Shown here: one piece after another, positions 1-12,837 of the stretch | Layout: each line of letters starts with the position of its first letter | Numbering within the stretch: the first letter of the stretch is position 1 | From: Archivesica marissinica | Taxonomy: Eukaryota; Mollusca; Bivalvia; Venerida; Vesicomyidae | Direction of reading: 5' to 3' | NCBI GenBank assembly: GCA_014843695.1 | Contig: CM026397.1 | Span: 51,508,101 to 51,572,100, forward strand | Length of the DNA stretch: 64,000 nucleotides | The notes under the pieces: model-generated | Told to the model about the DNA's origin: nothing | What the model saw: the letters and a program-made list of their open reading frames with translations, nothing else | The model's database searches: none | Position numbers and translations under genes: made by a program

Positions 1-3000
1 TGTGACTGTGTATGTGTGACTGTGTATGTGTGTCTGTGTGACTGTGTCTGTGTGACTGTGTGACTGTGTATATGTGACATTGTCCGTGTGACTGTGTCTG
101 TGTGGCTGTGTCTGTGTGACCGTGTGACTGTGCCCGTGCTACTGTGTCTGTGTGACTCTATCTGTGTGACTGTGTCTGTGTGACAGTTCCCGTGCAACTG
201 TGTCTGTGTGACTGTATCTGTGTGACTGTGCCCGTGTGACTGTGTCCGTGTGACTCTATCTGGGTGACTGTGCCCGTGTGACTATGTCTGTGTGACTGTG
301 TCTGTGTGGCTCTATCTGTGTGACTATGTCCGTGCAACTGGGTATGTGTGGCTCTATCTGTGTGACTCTATCTTTGTGACTCTATCTGTGTGACTGTGTC
401 TGTGTGACTGTATCTGTGTGACTGTGTCTGTGTGACTGTGCCCGTGCGACTGTGTCTGTGTGACTGTGCCCGTGTGACTGTGTCTGTGTGACTGTGTCTG
501 TGTGATTGTGTCTGTGTGACTGTGTCCGTGTGACTGTTCCCGTGTGACTGTGTCTGTGTGACTGTGTCCGTGTGTCTCTATCTGTGTGTCACTATCTGTG
601 TGACTCTCTCTGTGTGACTCTATCTTTGTGATTCTCTGTGTGTGACTGTTTCTGTGTGACTCTATCTGTGTGTCTGTGTCACTGTGCCCGTGAGACTGTG
701 CCCGTGTGACTGTGTCTGTGTGACTGTGTCTCTGTGTCTGTGTGACTGTGTCTGTGTGACTGTGTCCGTGTGACTCTATCTGTGTGACTTTGTCCGTGTG
801 ACTGTGTATGTGTGACTGTGCCCGTGTGACTGTGTATGTGTGACTGTGTCTGTGTGACTGTGTCCGTGTTACTGTGCCCGTGCAACTGTGTCTGTGTGAC
901 TCTATCTGTGTGACTCTATCTGTATGACTCTGCCCGTGCAACTGTGTCTGTGTGACTGTGTATGTGTGACTGTGCCCGTGTGACTGTGTCCGTGTGACTC
1001 TATCTGGGTGACTGTGCCCGTGTGACTGTGCCCGTGTGACTATGTCCGTGCAACTGTGTCTGTGTGACTATATCTGTGTGACTGTGTCTATGTGACTGTG
1101 CCCGTGTGACTGTGTGACTGTGCCCGTGTGACTGTGTCTGTGTGACACTATCTGTGTGACTTTTTCCGTGTGACTGTGTCCATTTGACTGTGTATGTGTG
1201 ACTGTGTATGTGTGTCTGTGTGACTGTGTATGTGTGACTGTGTCTGTGTGACTGTGTATGTGTGACTGTGTCTGTGTGACTGTGCCCGTGTGACTCTCTG
1301 TGTAACTGTGTATGTGTGACTGTGTATGTGTGTCTGTGTGACTGTGTCTGTGTGACTGTTTATGTGTGACTCTATCTGTGTGACTGTGTCCGTGTGACTG
1401 TATCTATGTGACTGTGTCTGTGTGACTGTGCCCGTGCGACTGTGTATGTGTGACTGTGTCTGTGTGACTGTGCTCGTGTGACTGGTTCTGTGTGACTGTG
1501 CTCGTGTGACTGTGTCTGTGTGACTCTATCTGTGTGACTGTGTCCGTGTGACTGTGTCTGTGTGAATGTGTCTGTGTGACTGTATCTGTGTGACTGTGTC
1601 CGTGTGACTGTGTCTGTGTGACTGTGCCCGTGTGACTGTGTCTGTGTGACACTATCTGTGTGACTGTGTCTGTGTGACTGTGCCCGTGTAACTGTGTCTG
1701 TGTGACTATCCGTGTGACTTTGCCCGTGTGACTGTGTCCGTGTGACTCTATCTGGGTGACTGTGTCCGTGTGACTGTGTCTGTGTGACTGTGTATGTGTG
1801 ACTGTGTCTGTGTGACTGTGCCCGTGTAACTGTTTCTGTGTGACTATCCGTGTGACTTTGCCCGTGTGACTGTGTCCGTGTGACTCTATCTGGGTGACTG
1901 TGTCCGTGTGACTGTGTCTGTGTGACTCTATATGTGTGACTATGTCCGTGTGACTGTGTCTGTGTGGCTCTATCTGTGTGACTCTGTCCGTGCAACTGGG
2001 TATGTGTGGCTCTATCTGTTTCACTCTATCTTTGTGACTCTATCTGTGTGACTGTGTGTGTGTGACTGTATCTGTATGACTGTGTGACTGTGCCCGTGTG
2101 ACTGTGTCCGTGTGACTGTGCCCGTGTGATTGTGTCTGTGTGACTGTCTGTGTGACTGTGACTGTGTCTGTGTGACTGTGCCCGTGCGACTGTGTCTGTG
2201 TGACTGTGCCCGTGTGACTGTGTCTGTGTGACTGTGTCTGTGTGTCTGTGTGACTGTTTCCGTGTGACTGTGTCCGTGTGACTGTTCCCGTGTGACTATG
2301 TCCGTATGACTGTTCCCGTGTGACTGTGTCTGTGTGACTGTGTCCGTGTGACTCTATCTGTGTGACTCTATCTGTATGACTCTCTCTGTGTGACTCTCTG
2401 TGTGTGACTGTGTCTATGTGACTGTGTCCGTGTGATTCTATCTGTGTGACTCTATATGTGTGACTCTCTCTGTGTGAATGTGTCTGTGTGACTGTGCCCG
2501 TGCGACTGTGTCCGTGTAACTGTGCCCGTGTGACTGTGTCTGTGTGACTCTCTGTGTGACTGTGTCTGTGTGACTGTGTCTGTGTGACTGTGCCCGTGCG
2601 ACTGTGTCTGTGTGACTGTGCCCATGTGAATGTGTCTGTGTGACTGTGTATGTGTGTCTGTGTGACTGTGTCCGTGTGACTGTGTCCGTGTGAATTTGCC
2701 CGTGTGACTGTGTTCGTGTGACTGTTCCCGTGTGACTGTGTCTCTGTGACTGTTTCCGTGTGACTCTATCTGTGTGACTCTATCTGTGTGACTCTCTCTG
2801 TGTGACTCTCTCTGTGTGTGACTGTGTCTATGTGACTGTGTCCGTGTGATTCTATCTGTGTGTCTCTATATGTGTGACTCTCTCTGTGTGACTGTGTCTG
2901 TTTGACTCTATCAGTGTGACTGTGTCTGTGTGACTGTGCCCGTGTGACTGTGTCTGTGTGACTGTGTCTGTGTGACTGTGTCTGTTTCTGTGTGACTGTG

Positions 3001-5054
3001 TCTGTGTGACTGTGTCCGTGTGACTCTATCTGTGTGACTGTGTCCGTGTGACTGTGTCTGTGTGACTGTGTATGTGTGACTGTGCCCGTGTGACTGTGTA
3101 TGTGTGACTGTGTCTGTGTGACTGTGTCCGTGTGACTGTGCCCTTGCAACTGTGTCTGTGTGACTCTATCTGTGTGACTGTGGCTGTGTGACTGTGCCCG
3201 TGCAACTGTGTCTCGGTGACTGGGTCTGTGTGACTGTGCCCGTGTGACTATGTCCGTGTGACTTTATCTGGGTGACTGTGCCCGTGTGACTATGCCCGCG
3301 TGACTGTGTCCGTGTGAATATGTCTGTACAACTGTGTATGTGTGACTATATCTGTGTGACTGTGTCTGTGTGACTGTGCCCGTGTGACTGTCTGTGTGAC
3401 TGTGCCCGTGTGACTGTGTATGTGTGACTGTGTATGTGTGTCTGTGTGTCTGTGTGACTGTGTCTGTGTGATTGTGTCTGTGTGACTGTGTCTGTGTGAC
3501 TGTGCCCGTGTGACTGTGCCCGTGTGACTGTGTCCGTGTGACTGTTCCCGTGTGACTATGTCCGTATGACTGTTCCCGTGTGACTGTGTCTGTGTGACTG
3601 TGTCCGTGTGACTCTATCTGTGTGACTCTATCTGTGTGACTCTCTCTGTGTGACTCTCTGTGTGTGACTGTGTCTATGTGACTGTGTCCGTGTGATTCTA
3701 TCTGTGTGACTCTATATGTGTGACTCTCTCTGTGTGAATGTGTCTGTGTGACTGTGCCCGTGCGACTGTGTCCGTGTAACTGTGCCCGTGTGACTGTGTC
3801 TGTGTGACTCTCTGTGTGACTGTGTCTGTGTGACTGTGTCTGTGTGACTGTGCCCGTGCGACTGTGTCTGTGTGACTGTGCCCATGTGAATGTGTCTGTG
3901 TGACTGTGTATGTGTGTCTGTGTGACTGTGTCCGTGTGACTGTGTCCGTGTGACTTTGCCCGTGTGACTGTGTTCGTGTGACTGTTCCCGTGTGACTGTG
4001 TCTCTGTGACTGTTTCCGTGTGACTCTATCTGTGTGACTCTATCTGTGTGACTCTCTCTGTGTGACTCTCTCTGTGTGTGACTGTGTCTATGTGACTGTG
4101 TCCGTGTGATTCTATCTGTGTGTCTCTATATGTGTGACTCTCTCTGTGTGACTGTGTCTGTTTGACTCTATCAGTGTGACTGTGTCTGTGTGACTGTGCC
4201 CGTGTGACTGTGTCTGTGTGACTGTGTCTGTGTGACTGTGTCTGTTTCTGTGTGACTGTGTCTGTGTGACTGTGTCCGTGTGACTCTATCTGTGTGACTG
4301 TGTCCGTGTGACTGTGTCTGTGTGACTGTGTATGTGTGACTGTGCCCGTGTGACTGTGTATGTGTGACTGTGTCTGTGTGACTGTGTCCGTGTGACTGTG
4401 CCCGTGCAACTGTGTCTGTGTGACTCTATCTGTGTGACTGTGGCTGTGTGACTGTGCCCGTGCAACTGTGTCTCGGTGACTGGGTCTGTGTGACTGTGCC
4501 CGTGTGACTATGTCCGTGTGACTTTATCTGGGTGACTGTGCCCGTGTGACTATGCCCGTGTGACTGTGTCCGTGTGAATATGTCTGTACAACTGTGTATG
4601 TGTGACTATATCTGTGTGACTGTGTCTGTGTGACTGTGCCCGTGTGACTGTCTGTGTGACTGTGCCCGTGTGACTGTGTATGTGTGACTGTGTATGTGTG
4701 TCTGTGTGTCTGTGTGACTGTGTCTGTGTGATTGTGTCTGTGTGACTGTGTCTGTGTGACTGTGCCCGTGTGACTGTGCCCGTGTGACTGTGTATGTGTG
4801 ACTGTGTCTGTGTGTCTGTGTGACTGTGCCCGTGCAACTGTGTATGTGTGACTGTGTCTGTGTGACTGTGCCCGTGCAACTGTGTATGTGTGACTGTGCC
4901 CGTGTGACTGTGTCCTTGTAACTCTATCTGGGTGACTGTGCCCGTGTGTGACCATGTCCGTGCAACTGTGTCTGTGTGATATGTGTGACTGTGTCTGTGT
5001 GACTGTGCCCGTGTGACTGTGTCTGTATGACTGTGTCCTTGTGATTGTGTCCGG
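1..5054. repeat. 14-bp minisatellite array, TG-rich
   Basis: The unit is GACTGTGTCTGTGT with frequent variants (tgcccgtg, tgtccgtg, tctatctg, tgtatgtg). The array starts before the window and ends where the 35-bp satellite begins. Because 14 is not a multiple of 3, frames rotate through the unit, and the minus strand stays open as His/Ser/Thr/Gln-rich peptides in several frames. I treat those frames as non-coding. A 1260-bp block (90 units) is duplicated in tandem inside the array. Confidence 0.97.
2271..4790. repeat. Tandem duplication of a 1260-bp block inside the 14-mer array
   Basis: Positions about 2271-3530 and 3531-4790 match almost base for base at a constant offset of 1260. Only a few substitutions are visible, for example at about 2371, 2694, 3144 and 3299 against their partners. 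The flanks on both sides do not match at this offset. This is a recent unequal-exchange or replication-slippage event, or an assembly duplication. Confidence 0.9.
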
Positions 5055-8000
5055 GTACAAATAAATAAGTATTGATATATTAGTATTTTGTACCTGTAAA
5101 TAAGTATTGATATACTAGTATTGAGTACCTGTAAATAAGTATTGATATACTAGTATTGTGTACCATTAGATAAGTATTGATATACTAGTATTGTGTACCA
5201 GTAAATAAGTATTGATATACTAGTATTGCGTACCTGTAAATAAGTATTGATATACTAGTATTGCGTACCTGTAAATAAGTATTGATATACTAGCATTGCG
5301 TACCTGTAAATACGTATTGATATATTAGTATTGCGTACCTGTAAATAAGTATTGATATACTAGTATTGCGTACCTGTAAATAAGTATTGATATACTAGTA
5401 TTGCGTACCAGTAAATAAGTATTGATATACTAGTATTGCGTACCTGTAAATAAGTAGTGATATACTAGTATTGCGTACCTGTAAATAAGTAGTGATATAC
5501 TAGTATTGCGTACCTGTAAATAAGTATTGATATACTAGTATTGCGTATTAGTAAATAAGTAGTGATATACTAGTATTGTGTATCAGTAAATACGTGTTGA
5601 TATACTAGTATTGAGTACCATTAGATAAGTATTGATATACTAGTATTGTGTACCAGTAAATAAGTAGTGATATACTAGTATTGTGTACCAGTAAATAAGT
5701 AGTGATATACTAGTATTGTGTACCAGTAAATACGTATTGATATACTAGTATTGTGTACCAGTAAATACGTATTGATATACTAGTATTGTGTACCAGTAAA
5801 TACGTATTGATATACTAGTATTGAGTACCAGTAAATACGTATTGATATACTAGTATTGTGTACCAGTAAATACGTATTGATATATTAGTATTGTTTACCA
5901 GTAAATACGTATTGATATACTAGTATTGTGTACCAGTAAATACGTATTGATATACTAGTATTGTGTACCTGTAAATACGTATTGATATACTAGTATTGTG
6001 TACCAGTAAATAATTATTGATATACTAGTATTGAGTACCAGTCAATAAGTATTGATATACTAGTATTGAGTACCAGTCAATAAGTATTGATATACTAGTA
6101 TTGAGTACCAGTCAATAAGTATTGATATACTAGTATTGTGTACCAGTAAATACGTATTGATATACTAGTATTGTGTACCTATAAATACGTATTGATATAC
6201 TAGTATTGCGTACCTGTAAATAAGTATTGATATACTAATATTGCGTACCTGTAAATAAGTATTGATATACTAGTATTGAGTACCTGTAAATAAGTATTGA
6301 TATACTAGTATTGAGTACCTGTAAATAAGTATTGATATACTAGTATTGCGTACCAGTAAATAAGTAGTGATATACTAGTATTGAGTACCAGTAAATACGT
6401 ATTGATATATTAGTATTGAGTACCAGTAAATACGTATTGATATATTAGTATTGTGTACCAGTAAATACGTATTGATATACTAGTATTGAGTACCAGTAAA
6501 TACGTATTGATATACTAGTATTGAGTACCAGTAAATAAGTAGTGATATACTAGTATTGTGTACCATTAGATAAGTATTGATATAATAGTATTGCGTACCT
6601 GTAAATACGTATTGATATACTAGTATTGCGTACCTGTAAATACGTATTGATATACTAGTATTGCGTACCAGTAAATACGTATTGATATACTAGTATTGTG
6701 TACCAGTAAATACGTATTGATATATTAGTATTGTGTACCAGTAAATACGTATTGATATACTAGTATTGTGTACCAGTAAATACGTATTGATATACTAGTA
6801 TTGCGTACCAGTAAATACGTATTGATATACTAGTATTGTGTACCAGTAAATAAGTATTGATATACTAGTATTGCGTACCTGTAAATACGTATTGATATAC
6901 TAGTATTGTGTACCAGTAAATAAGTAGTGATATACTTGTATTTTGTACCAGTAAATAAGTAGTGATATACTAGTATTGTGTACCAGTAAATAAGTAGTGA
7001 TATACTAGTATTTTGTACCAGTAAATATGTAGTGATATACTAGTATTGTGTACCAGTAAATAAGTAGTGATATACTAGTATTGTGTACCAGTAAATAAGT
7101 AGTGATATACTAGTATTTTGTACCAGTAAATAAGTAGTGATATACTAGTATTGTGTACCAGTAAATAAGTAGTGATATACTAGTATTGTGTACCAGTAAA
7201 TAAGTAGTGATATGCTAGTATTGTGTACCAGTAAATAAATAGTGATATACTAGTATTGAGTACCAGTAAATAAGTATTGATATACTAGTAGTGTGTACCA
7301 GTAAATAAGTATTGATATACTAGTATTGTGTACCAGTAAATAAGTATTGATATACTAGTATTGTGTACCAGTAAATACGTATTGATATACTGGTATTGCG
7401 TACCAGTAAATACGTATTGATATACTAGTAGTTTGTACCAGTAAATAAGTATTGATATACTAGTATTGTGTACCAGTAAATACGTATTGATATACTAGTA
7501 TTTTAAACGAGTAAATAAGTATTGATATACTAGTATTTTGTACCAGTAAATACGTATTGATATACTAGTATTTTGTACCAGTAAATACGTATTGATATAC
7601 TAGTATTGAGTACCAGTAAATAAGTATTGATATACTAGTATTTTGTACCAGTAAATACGTATTGATATACTAGTATTTTGTACCAGTAAATAAGTATTGA
7701 TATACTAGTATTTTGTACCAGTAAATACGTATTGATATACTAGTATTGAGTACCAGTAAATACGTATTGATATACTAGTATTTTGTACCAGTAAATAAGT
7801 ATTGATATATTAGTATTGAGTACCAGTAAATACGTATTGATATACTAATATTGCCTAACCAGTAAATACGTATTGATATATTAGTATTGTGTACCAGTAA
7901 ATAAGTAGTGATATACTAGTATTGCGTACCTGTAAATAAGTATTGATATACTAGTATTGCGTACCAGTAAATAAGTAGTGATATACTAGTATTGAGTACC

Positions 8001-8287
8001 AGTAAATACGTACTGATATACTAGTATTGTGTACCTGTAAATACGTATTGATATACTAGTATTGTGTACCAGTAAATAAGTATTGATATACTAGTATTGC
8101 GTACCAGTAAATAAGTAGTGATATACTAGTATTGTGTACCTATAAATACGTATTGATATACTAGTATTGTGTACCAGTAAATAAGTATTGATATACTAGT
8201 ATTGTGTACCTGTAAATAAGTATTGATATACTAGTATTGAGTACCAGTAAATAAGTATTGATATACTAGTATTGTGTACCAGTAAAT
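5055..8287. repeat. 35-bp satellite array, about 92 copies
   Basis: The unit is about GTAAATAAGTATTGATATAC followed by TAGTATTGTGTACCA. Each unit carries the perfect 10-bp palindrome ATACTAGTAT. Variant types cluster: units with aagtagtgat dominate about 6910-7240, and acgtattgat dominates 5730-6000. This is the pattern expected from local amplification. The array abuts the 14-mer array with no unique sequence between. Confidence 0.97.
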
Positions 8288-8680
8288 TGCTTCCACCACG
8301 TTCGGATGCTCTTAACAATTCTATGCGACCTGTATACATGACATGTCCACTGTTTTCGGCCCTTCTGTCGAAACAGGTAATAAAGTCCAAAAAAATAAAA
8401 GGAAGAAATTGAGAGGTGTTTATTAAATTATTGCAAATGTTCCATTTACAAAAGTGAATGAAATAAATATACATGTAGTTGTATCTAGTAACTTACCATA
8501 TGTTTCTATTGACTACTTTATCGAAATGATGCATATATTAAGTGCTATGGATTCTACACGTGATATTAAATACTTTTGAAATTGAATTATTATTCATTGA
8601 AGCACATGTCCTCACCGTTGTGGCTTCTGGGTCTTCGTGGAATGACGTCTTTCTAGTGTGTAAGCTATCCTGCAAGATAT
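8288..8680. other. Unique AT-rich spacer
   Basis: Non-repetitive sequence between two tandem-array blocks. A minus-strand open frame here continues into the 35-bp satellite and has no recognisable domain. I see no supported gene. Confidence 0.6.
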
Positions 8681-9040
8681 GTGTTCTAACGTACGGTACC
8701 CACATGTGCAAACCAGCAAGGCATTGATTCTAATCTACGGTATACGTCTGTGTCTGTACAAACCGGCAAGGTATTAGTTCTAGCCTATGGTACTCGTCTG
8801 TTTCTGTGCAAACCAACACGGCATTTGTTCTAACCTACGGTATCCGTCTGTGTCTGTGCAAACAGGCAAGGCATTTGTTCTAACCTACGGGATCCGTCTG
8901 TGTCCGTGCAAACCGGCAAGGTATTAGTTCTAACCTACGGTACCCATCTGTGTCTGTGCAAACCAGCACAGCATTTGTTCTAATCCACGGTACTCGTCTG
9001 TGTCCGTGCAAACAAGCAAGGCATTACTTCTACTCTACCT
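8681..9040. repeat. 50-bp tandem repeat, about 7 copies
   Basis: The phrase ttctaacctacggta recurs at 50-bp spacing (about 8727, 8777, 8827, 8877 and on), each time followed by cgtctgtgtctgtgcaaacc and ggcaaggcat. The first copy is shorter. Copies differ at many positions, so the array is older than the neighbouring satellites. Confidence 0.92.
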
Positions 9041-9584
9041 CCAGTTACAAGAGAGGTCGAGGTGGGGCTACAGTGTAAATTAATTGATTGTCCAGTTACG
9101 TGAGGTCGGGGTGGAGATACAGTGTAAATGAATTAGATGTCCAGTTACGAGAGGTTGGAGTGGAGATACAGTGTAAATGAATTAGATGTCCAGTTACGAG
9201 AGGTTGGAGTGGAGTTACAGTGTAAATGAATCTGATGTTCAGTTACGAGAGGTCAGGGTGGAGATACAGTGTAAATGAATCGGATGTCCAGTTACGAGAG
9301 GTCGGGGTGGAGATACAGTGTAAATTAATCGGATGTCCAGTTACGAGAGGTCAGGGTGGAGATACAGTGTAAATGAATCGGATGTCCAGTTACGAGAGGT
9401 TGGAGTGGAGTTACATTGTAAATGAATCGGATGTCCAGTTACGAGAGGTCGGGGTGGAGATACAGTGTAAATTAATCGGATGTCCAGTTATGAGAGGTCG
9501 GGGTGGAGATACAATATAAATGAAGTAGATGTCAAGTTACGAGAGGTGGGAGTGGAGCTACTGTGTAAATGAACCGGATGTATC
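9041..9584. repeat. 49-bp tandem repeat, about 11 copies
   Basis: The unit begins CCAGTTACGAGAGGTCGGGG and continues tggagatacagtgtaaatga, atcggatgt. It directly follows the 50-bp array and lies about 270 bp upstream of the predicted promoter of the Gly-rich protein gene. Confidence 0.94.
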
Positions 9585-9856
9585 GTGAAATTATCTTCTG
9601 AGTTTGTCTGCTCAGTGTATGTATCTGACTAGACACCGCAATCATCAAGTATATTATACGTCAGTCACGTAATGTTATAAAAACATACAATTTGCTACAT
9701 CGGTAGTGATTGGTATCAATAAATGTCAACTATTTTGCCTAAAATAAAATATAAGTTTAATAGTTATGCCCGCCAGTATGGGAAGCAGGGAAGTTGGCAC
9801 TTATTTCTTTTTTTATAAATGTGTATCCGCAATACGTCACGAGGTAGCTGGATTAA

Positions 9857-9909
9857 TATAAATAGATCAGAACTGTGTTCATACACTGTGTATCATCTCC
9901 TTGACATCG
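9857..9909 (+). promoter_or_regulatory. Candidate core promoter and non-coding exon 1 of the Gly-rich gene
   Basis: TATAAATAG lies at 9857-9865. Transcription would start about 30 bp downstream, near 9887. A short exon could then end at a GT donor at 9910-9911 (context atcg|gtaata). The matching acceptor AG is at 10964-10965 after a T-rich tract (gtttttttcgttctag), 16 bp before the start codon. The TATA box and the splice acceptor are seen. The start site and exon 1 are inferred, with no transcript evidence. Confidence 0.45.
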
Positions 9910-10504
9910 GTAATACTATTTTCATCACTGTTCACTTCAAATGACAACAATTCATTAAATATTAAATAAATAATTAAACTAATTAATCTGCGCGTTTTAA
10001 TTCTAGTGATAGCTTTAGCAAACCATTATTTACAACGTTGTTGGTTATTTTGTAAATTAATATCCGTAAAAGGAGGAAGCTTACAAAGGTAACAATGTTT
10101 GTACAAATTCATTATAGCTCAACTTTATTACTTGTTTTTTTTTCTATTAAATTTATTATGCATTTACACCGTACACATTCAGTTTAGTTCTTCATTTCTT
10201 CATCTGACTAGCCTTATGTTATTGCTAGCTGAAAATGTAAAGCAATATATATATATATATTGATGAATCTTGCATAGATCCAAGCACATTTTAACTAAAT
10301 GTACATTGGGAATTTAATATATTTGCTTCAGAGTTTACGACATCTCCATTTGTGTCTGCATCGTTTGCGGTACTATCATTACCGTGTTTATTTAATTTAT
10401 TTTAATGTATTGTCTTAAATTATCCGCGTTATTGTAAATGCATAATAAATTTGAAAGAAAAAAAACAAGTAAAGTATCGAAAGCAACAGTAATAATAATA
10501 ATAT

Positions 10505-10758
10505 TTATTTTTTTTACGTTTATTTATCGTCGCTACCGGTTGCCCATATGAGCGACGCCTCCTGAAGAGATTAGTCATTTTAGATTTTGGAGGATAGTGC
10601 ATGATACAGACAGAGACCCATTCCAGAGTCTCCTCTGGTTCTTTTACGTGCACAGTGTAAAGCACCGACTCGAGACCTCGATTTAACGTCCCATCTGAAA
10701 GACTGTTAATTTTATTAGGGTCAGACGAGGGATCGAACCTGCGATCCCTGGAATACTA
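10505..10758 (-). mobile_element. SINE1 copy, 5'-truncated, in intron 1 of the Gly-rich gene
   Basis: Read on the minus strand it has the B box (ggttcgatccct), the conserved body (aacagtctttcagatggga) and the hairpin tail (gtcgctcatatgggcaaccg, gtagcgac). The tRNA-like head is cut at the anticodon arm. Confidence 0.85.
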
Positions 10759-10981
10759 ATAATACTAATAACTGTTTAATCGTCACTAATGTTGGTAAAA
10801 CTTGTGACCCAACCCATTTGCTTCTAAATTATAACAGTTTCACTCGTATAATATTCGTTAAATTTCATTTGTTGAACAATTATTGTGCAGTCTGTGTATA
10901 TGTATGTTATTTGAAAGCAACAAAATATGTTTGAACTAAACTGTTTAATGTTTTTTTCGTTCTAGTATCCGAACAGCAGCC

Positions 10982-12612
10982 ATGAGGTTTCTCTTATTGA
11001 ATGTATTGTCCTTGTTGGGCTTGGTCATGGTGGCATACGCAAACTACAAGTATCCAATGACATATGGTTACGGCGGCTACGGCGGTGGCGGTGGCGGCTA
11101 CGGCGTTGGCAGCTACGGTTATGGACAAGGAATGTCCGGCGGTTACGGTCGCGGTGGCGGTAGTGGTGGTATCTTCTCAATGATAATATTCTGTGAGTAC
11201 AATTTCGGGTTTATGACATACTCGGGAAACATGGTGTTATGGGTAAAGCATATATATAGCATATATCTTTTTAGGACAATTTGTGTCCATATCATACTTA
11301 AAACTAACATAGAACTAATGATATGCATGTACAACGTTTGAAGACATTCTATTATTTGAAAAATATTTTTTGGAAAATATGTGAAACAAACAAGTATTGG
11401 AAAATGCATTATTTATGATTAATGTATTCTAAATATGTATATTTGATGTCCGATTAGCGCAGTGGTTAGCCCGTTCGATTATAATGAGAAATGTTGACCA
11501 AAATTAAAAATGGACATGTGTATTTACGTTTATTTACCGTCGCTTCGAGGTGAGATATATTCCATATTCACTCAAAACAAACAAATGAGATCAAATAAAA
11601 TTCAAACAAAGTGAAAACTCACTCAAAATAACAGCATAAACAGTCAGAGATATAAACCACTTGGTCACAACGGCCTCATTATATTATGTATATAAAATTA
11701 TGTGTAAGTACTGATGAAATACCCTTTAATAAAAATAATAACACATACCTGTCCCCGGGAATGACCGGTCTGTAACATGCCAATGGTGCGAGCGCGCGCT
11801 TGGTGTGGTTTCCGTAATAGAACATTGAAATGAACACGAATATCGATTTTCTGCACCTGCCATGAAATTGTCGTGCATATTGATGTAACCATACATGTGG
11901 CCACGTGCACGTGTGGGCAATCATCACGATGTATGGTATTACCATTTTTATATTGCCGTTCTATTGTTATAAGGTGCATAAATTCTAACCAATACCTTTA
12001 ACCATATTTGAACAAAATCAAATTGAAAAAGGTCTAGTTAGAACATCCGTTCAGATTTATTCTTTATTTCAGTCTCATCGTTGTACAATACATAAAATAT
12101 ACACAACAAATTATCGTGGCAAAGTACAACACCATTCATTATAAAAGAATTATAAGAGACTAATCTAATCACAGATAATCAAACTATCACAGTCTATCGA
12201 CATATTATTATATTTACATATTAAAACCGAGGAACAGTCGCTAATTGAAAATTAAATACTTATTAAAACCAGAAATTTTGAAATACTGAAATGGAAAAGA
12301 GCACTAATGCGCTGTTTAAGAAATGTTTTAAAAAATCAGTTATCAACCTCGATCAGATCGCGGTTGAACTAATCAGCAGCTGTTTCTCAGTGTACTTTAT
12401 ATTAATGACAGATATTAGCAGACGTAAAAGCGTATGTTATGACACAATGTTTTTCTTATTTATTTTCAGTGTTTGTATTTATTTTGATCATCAACCTTCT
12501 CGGTAATCTTGGTGGCAGTAGTGACAGCGGAAGTAAATACGGTAACAGTCACTCCTATGATACAGGCGACTCATACGATGATCACGGCGATTCGTATGGC
12601 AGTAAATACTGA
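10982..12612 (+). CDS. Small Gly/Tyr-rich secreted or membrane protein, two coding exons
   Basis: Coding exons are 10982-11192 and 12470-12612, joined at a phase-1 intron (donor gtgagt at 11193, acceptor ttttcag ending 12469). The joined frame is open and gives 117 residues. Residues 1-20 are a signal peptide (MRFLLLNVLSLLGLVMVAYA). Residues 21-63 are Gly/Tyr-rich (YGGYGGGGGGYGVGSYGYG). Residues 64-82 are strongly hydrophobic, with the codon for residue 71 split by the intron. Residues 87-117 are rich in Asp, Ser, Tyr and Gly and end GSKY. Reading through the donor would instead give an unrelated tail, so splicing is preferred. The composition resembles shematrin-like shell matrix proteins and also glycine-rich antimicrobial precursors. 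No homolog is named because the sequence is low-complexity. The hydrophobic segment could be a membrane helix or an aggregation core. A polyadenylation signal follows at 12745. The introns carry a SINE1 copy and another dispersed repeat. Confidence 0.72.
12059..12233 (+). repeat. Dispersed 175-bp repeat, copy 1, in intron 2
   Basis: Nearly identical (about 96 per cent by eye) to the reverse complement of 17113-17285. Shared blocks include ctcatcgttgtacaatacat, attatcgtggcaaagtacaa and attaaaaccgaggaaca. No coding potential was recognised. Confidence 0.9.
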
Positions 12613-12744
12613 AGCTAACACTAGGTGAATGTGAAACAGATATCTCAAGACTCAATACACCGTGTGTATCTGCACACAAACTAACACCCTAACAGAAATT
12701 AAAACTTCTAACCAATTCTGATTTAGCTGTTTGTAATGTGCAAT

Positions 12745-12750
12745 AATAAA
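12745..12750 (+). terminator. Polyadenylation signal of the Gly-rich gene
   Basis: AATAAA lies 133 bp after the stop codon at 12610-12612. A T/G-rich stretch (ctgtgtttctgttctt) follows about 15-30 bp downstream, as expected for a cleavage site near 12765-12775. Confidence 0.6.
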
Positions 12751-12837
12751 TCGTTTGCATATTCTGTGTTTCTGTTCTTATTTTCATGACAACGCACACA
12801 CATACGCATGTCATGTCAGACAAATACAAACATGGGC

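Noticed and set aside
354..5060. Several minus-strand His/Ser/Thr/Gln repeat frames in the 14-mer array
   Set aside because: They follow from a 14-bp unit without stops in rotating frames. They overlap each other and lack any signal, splice or unique flank.
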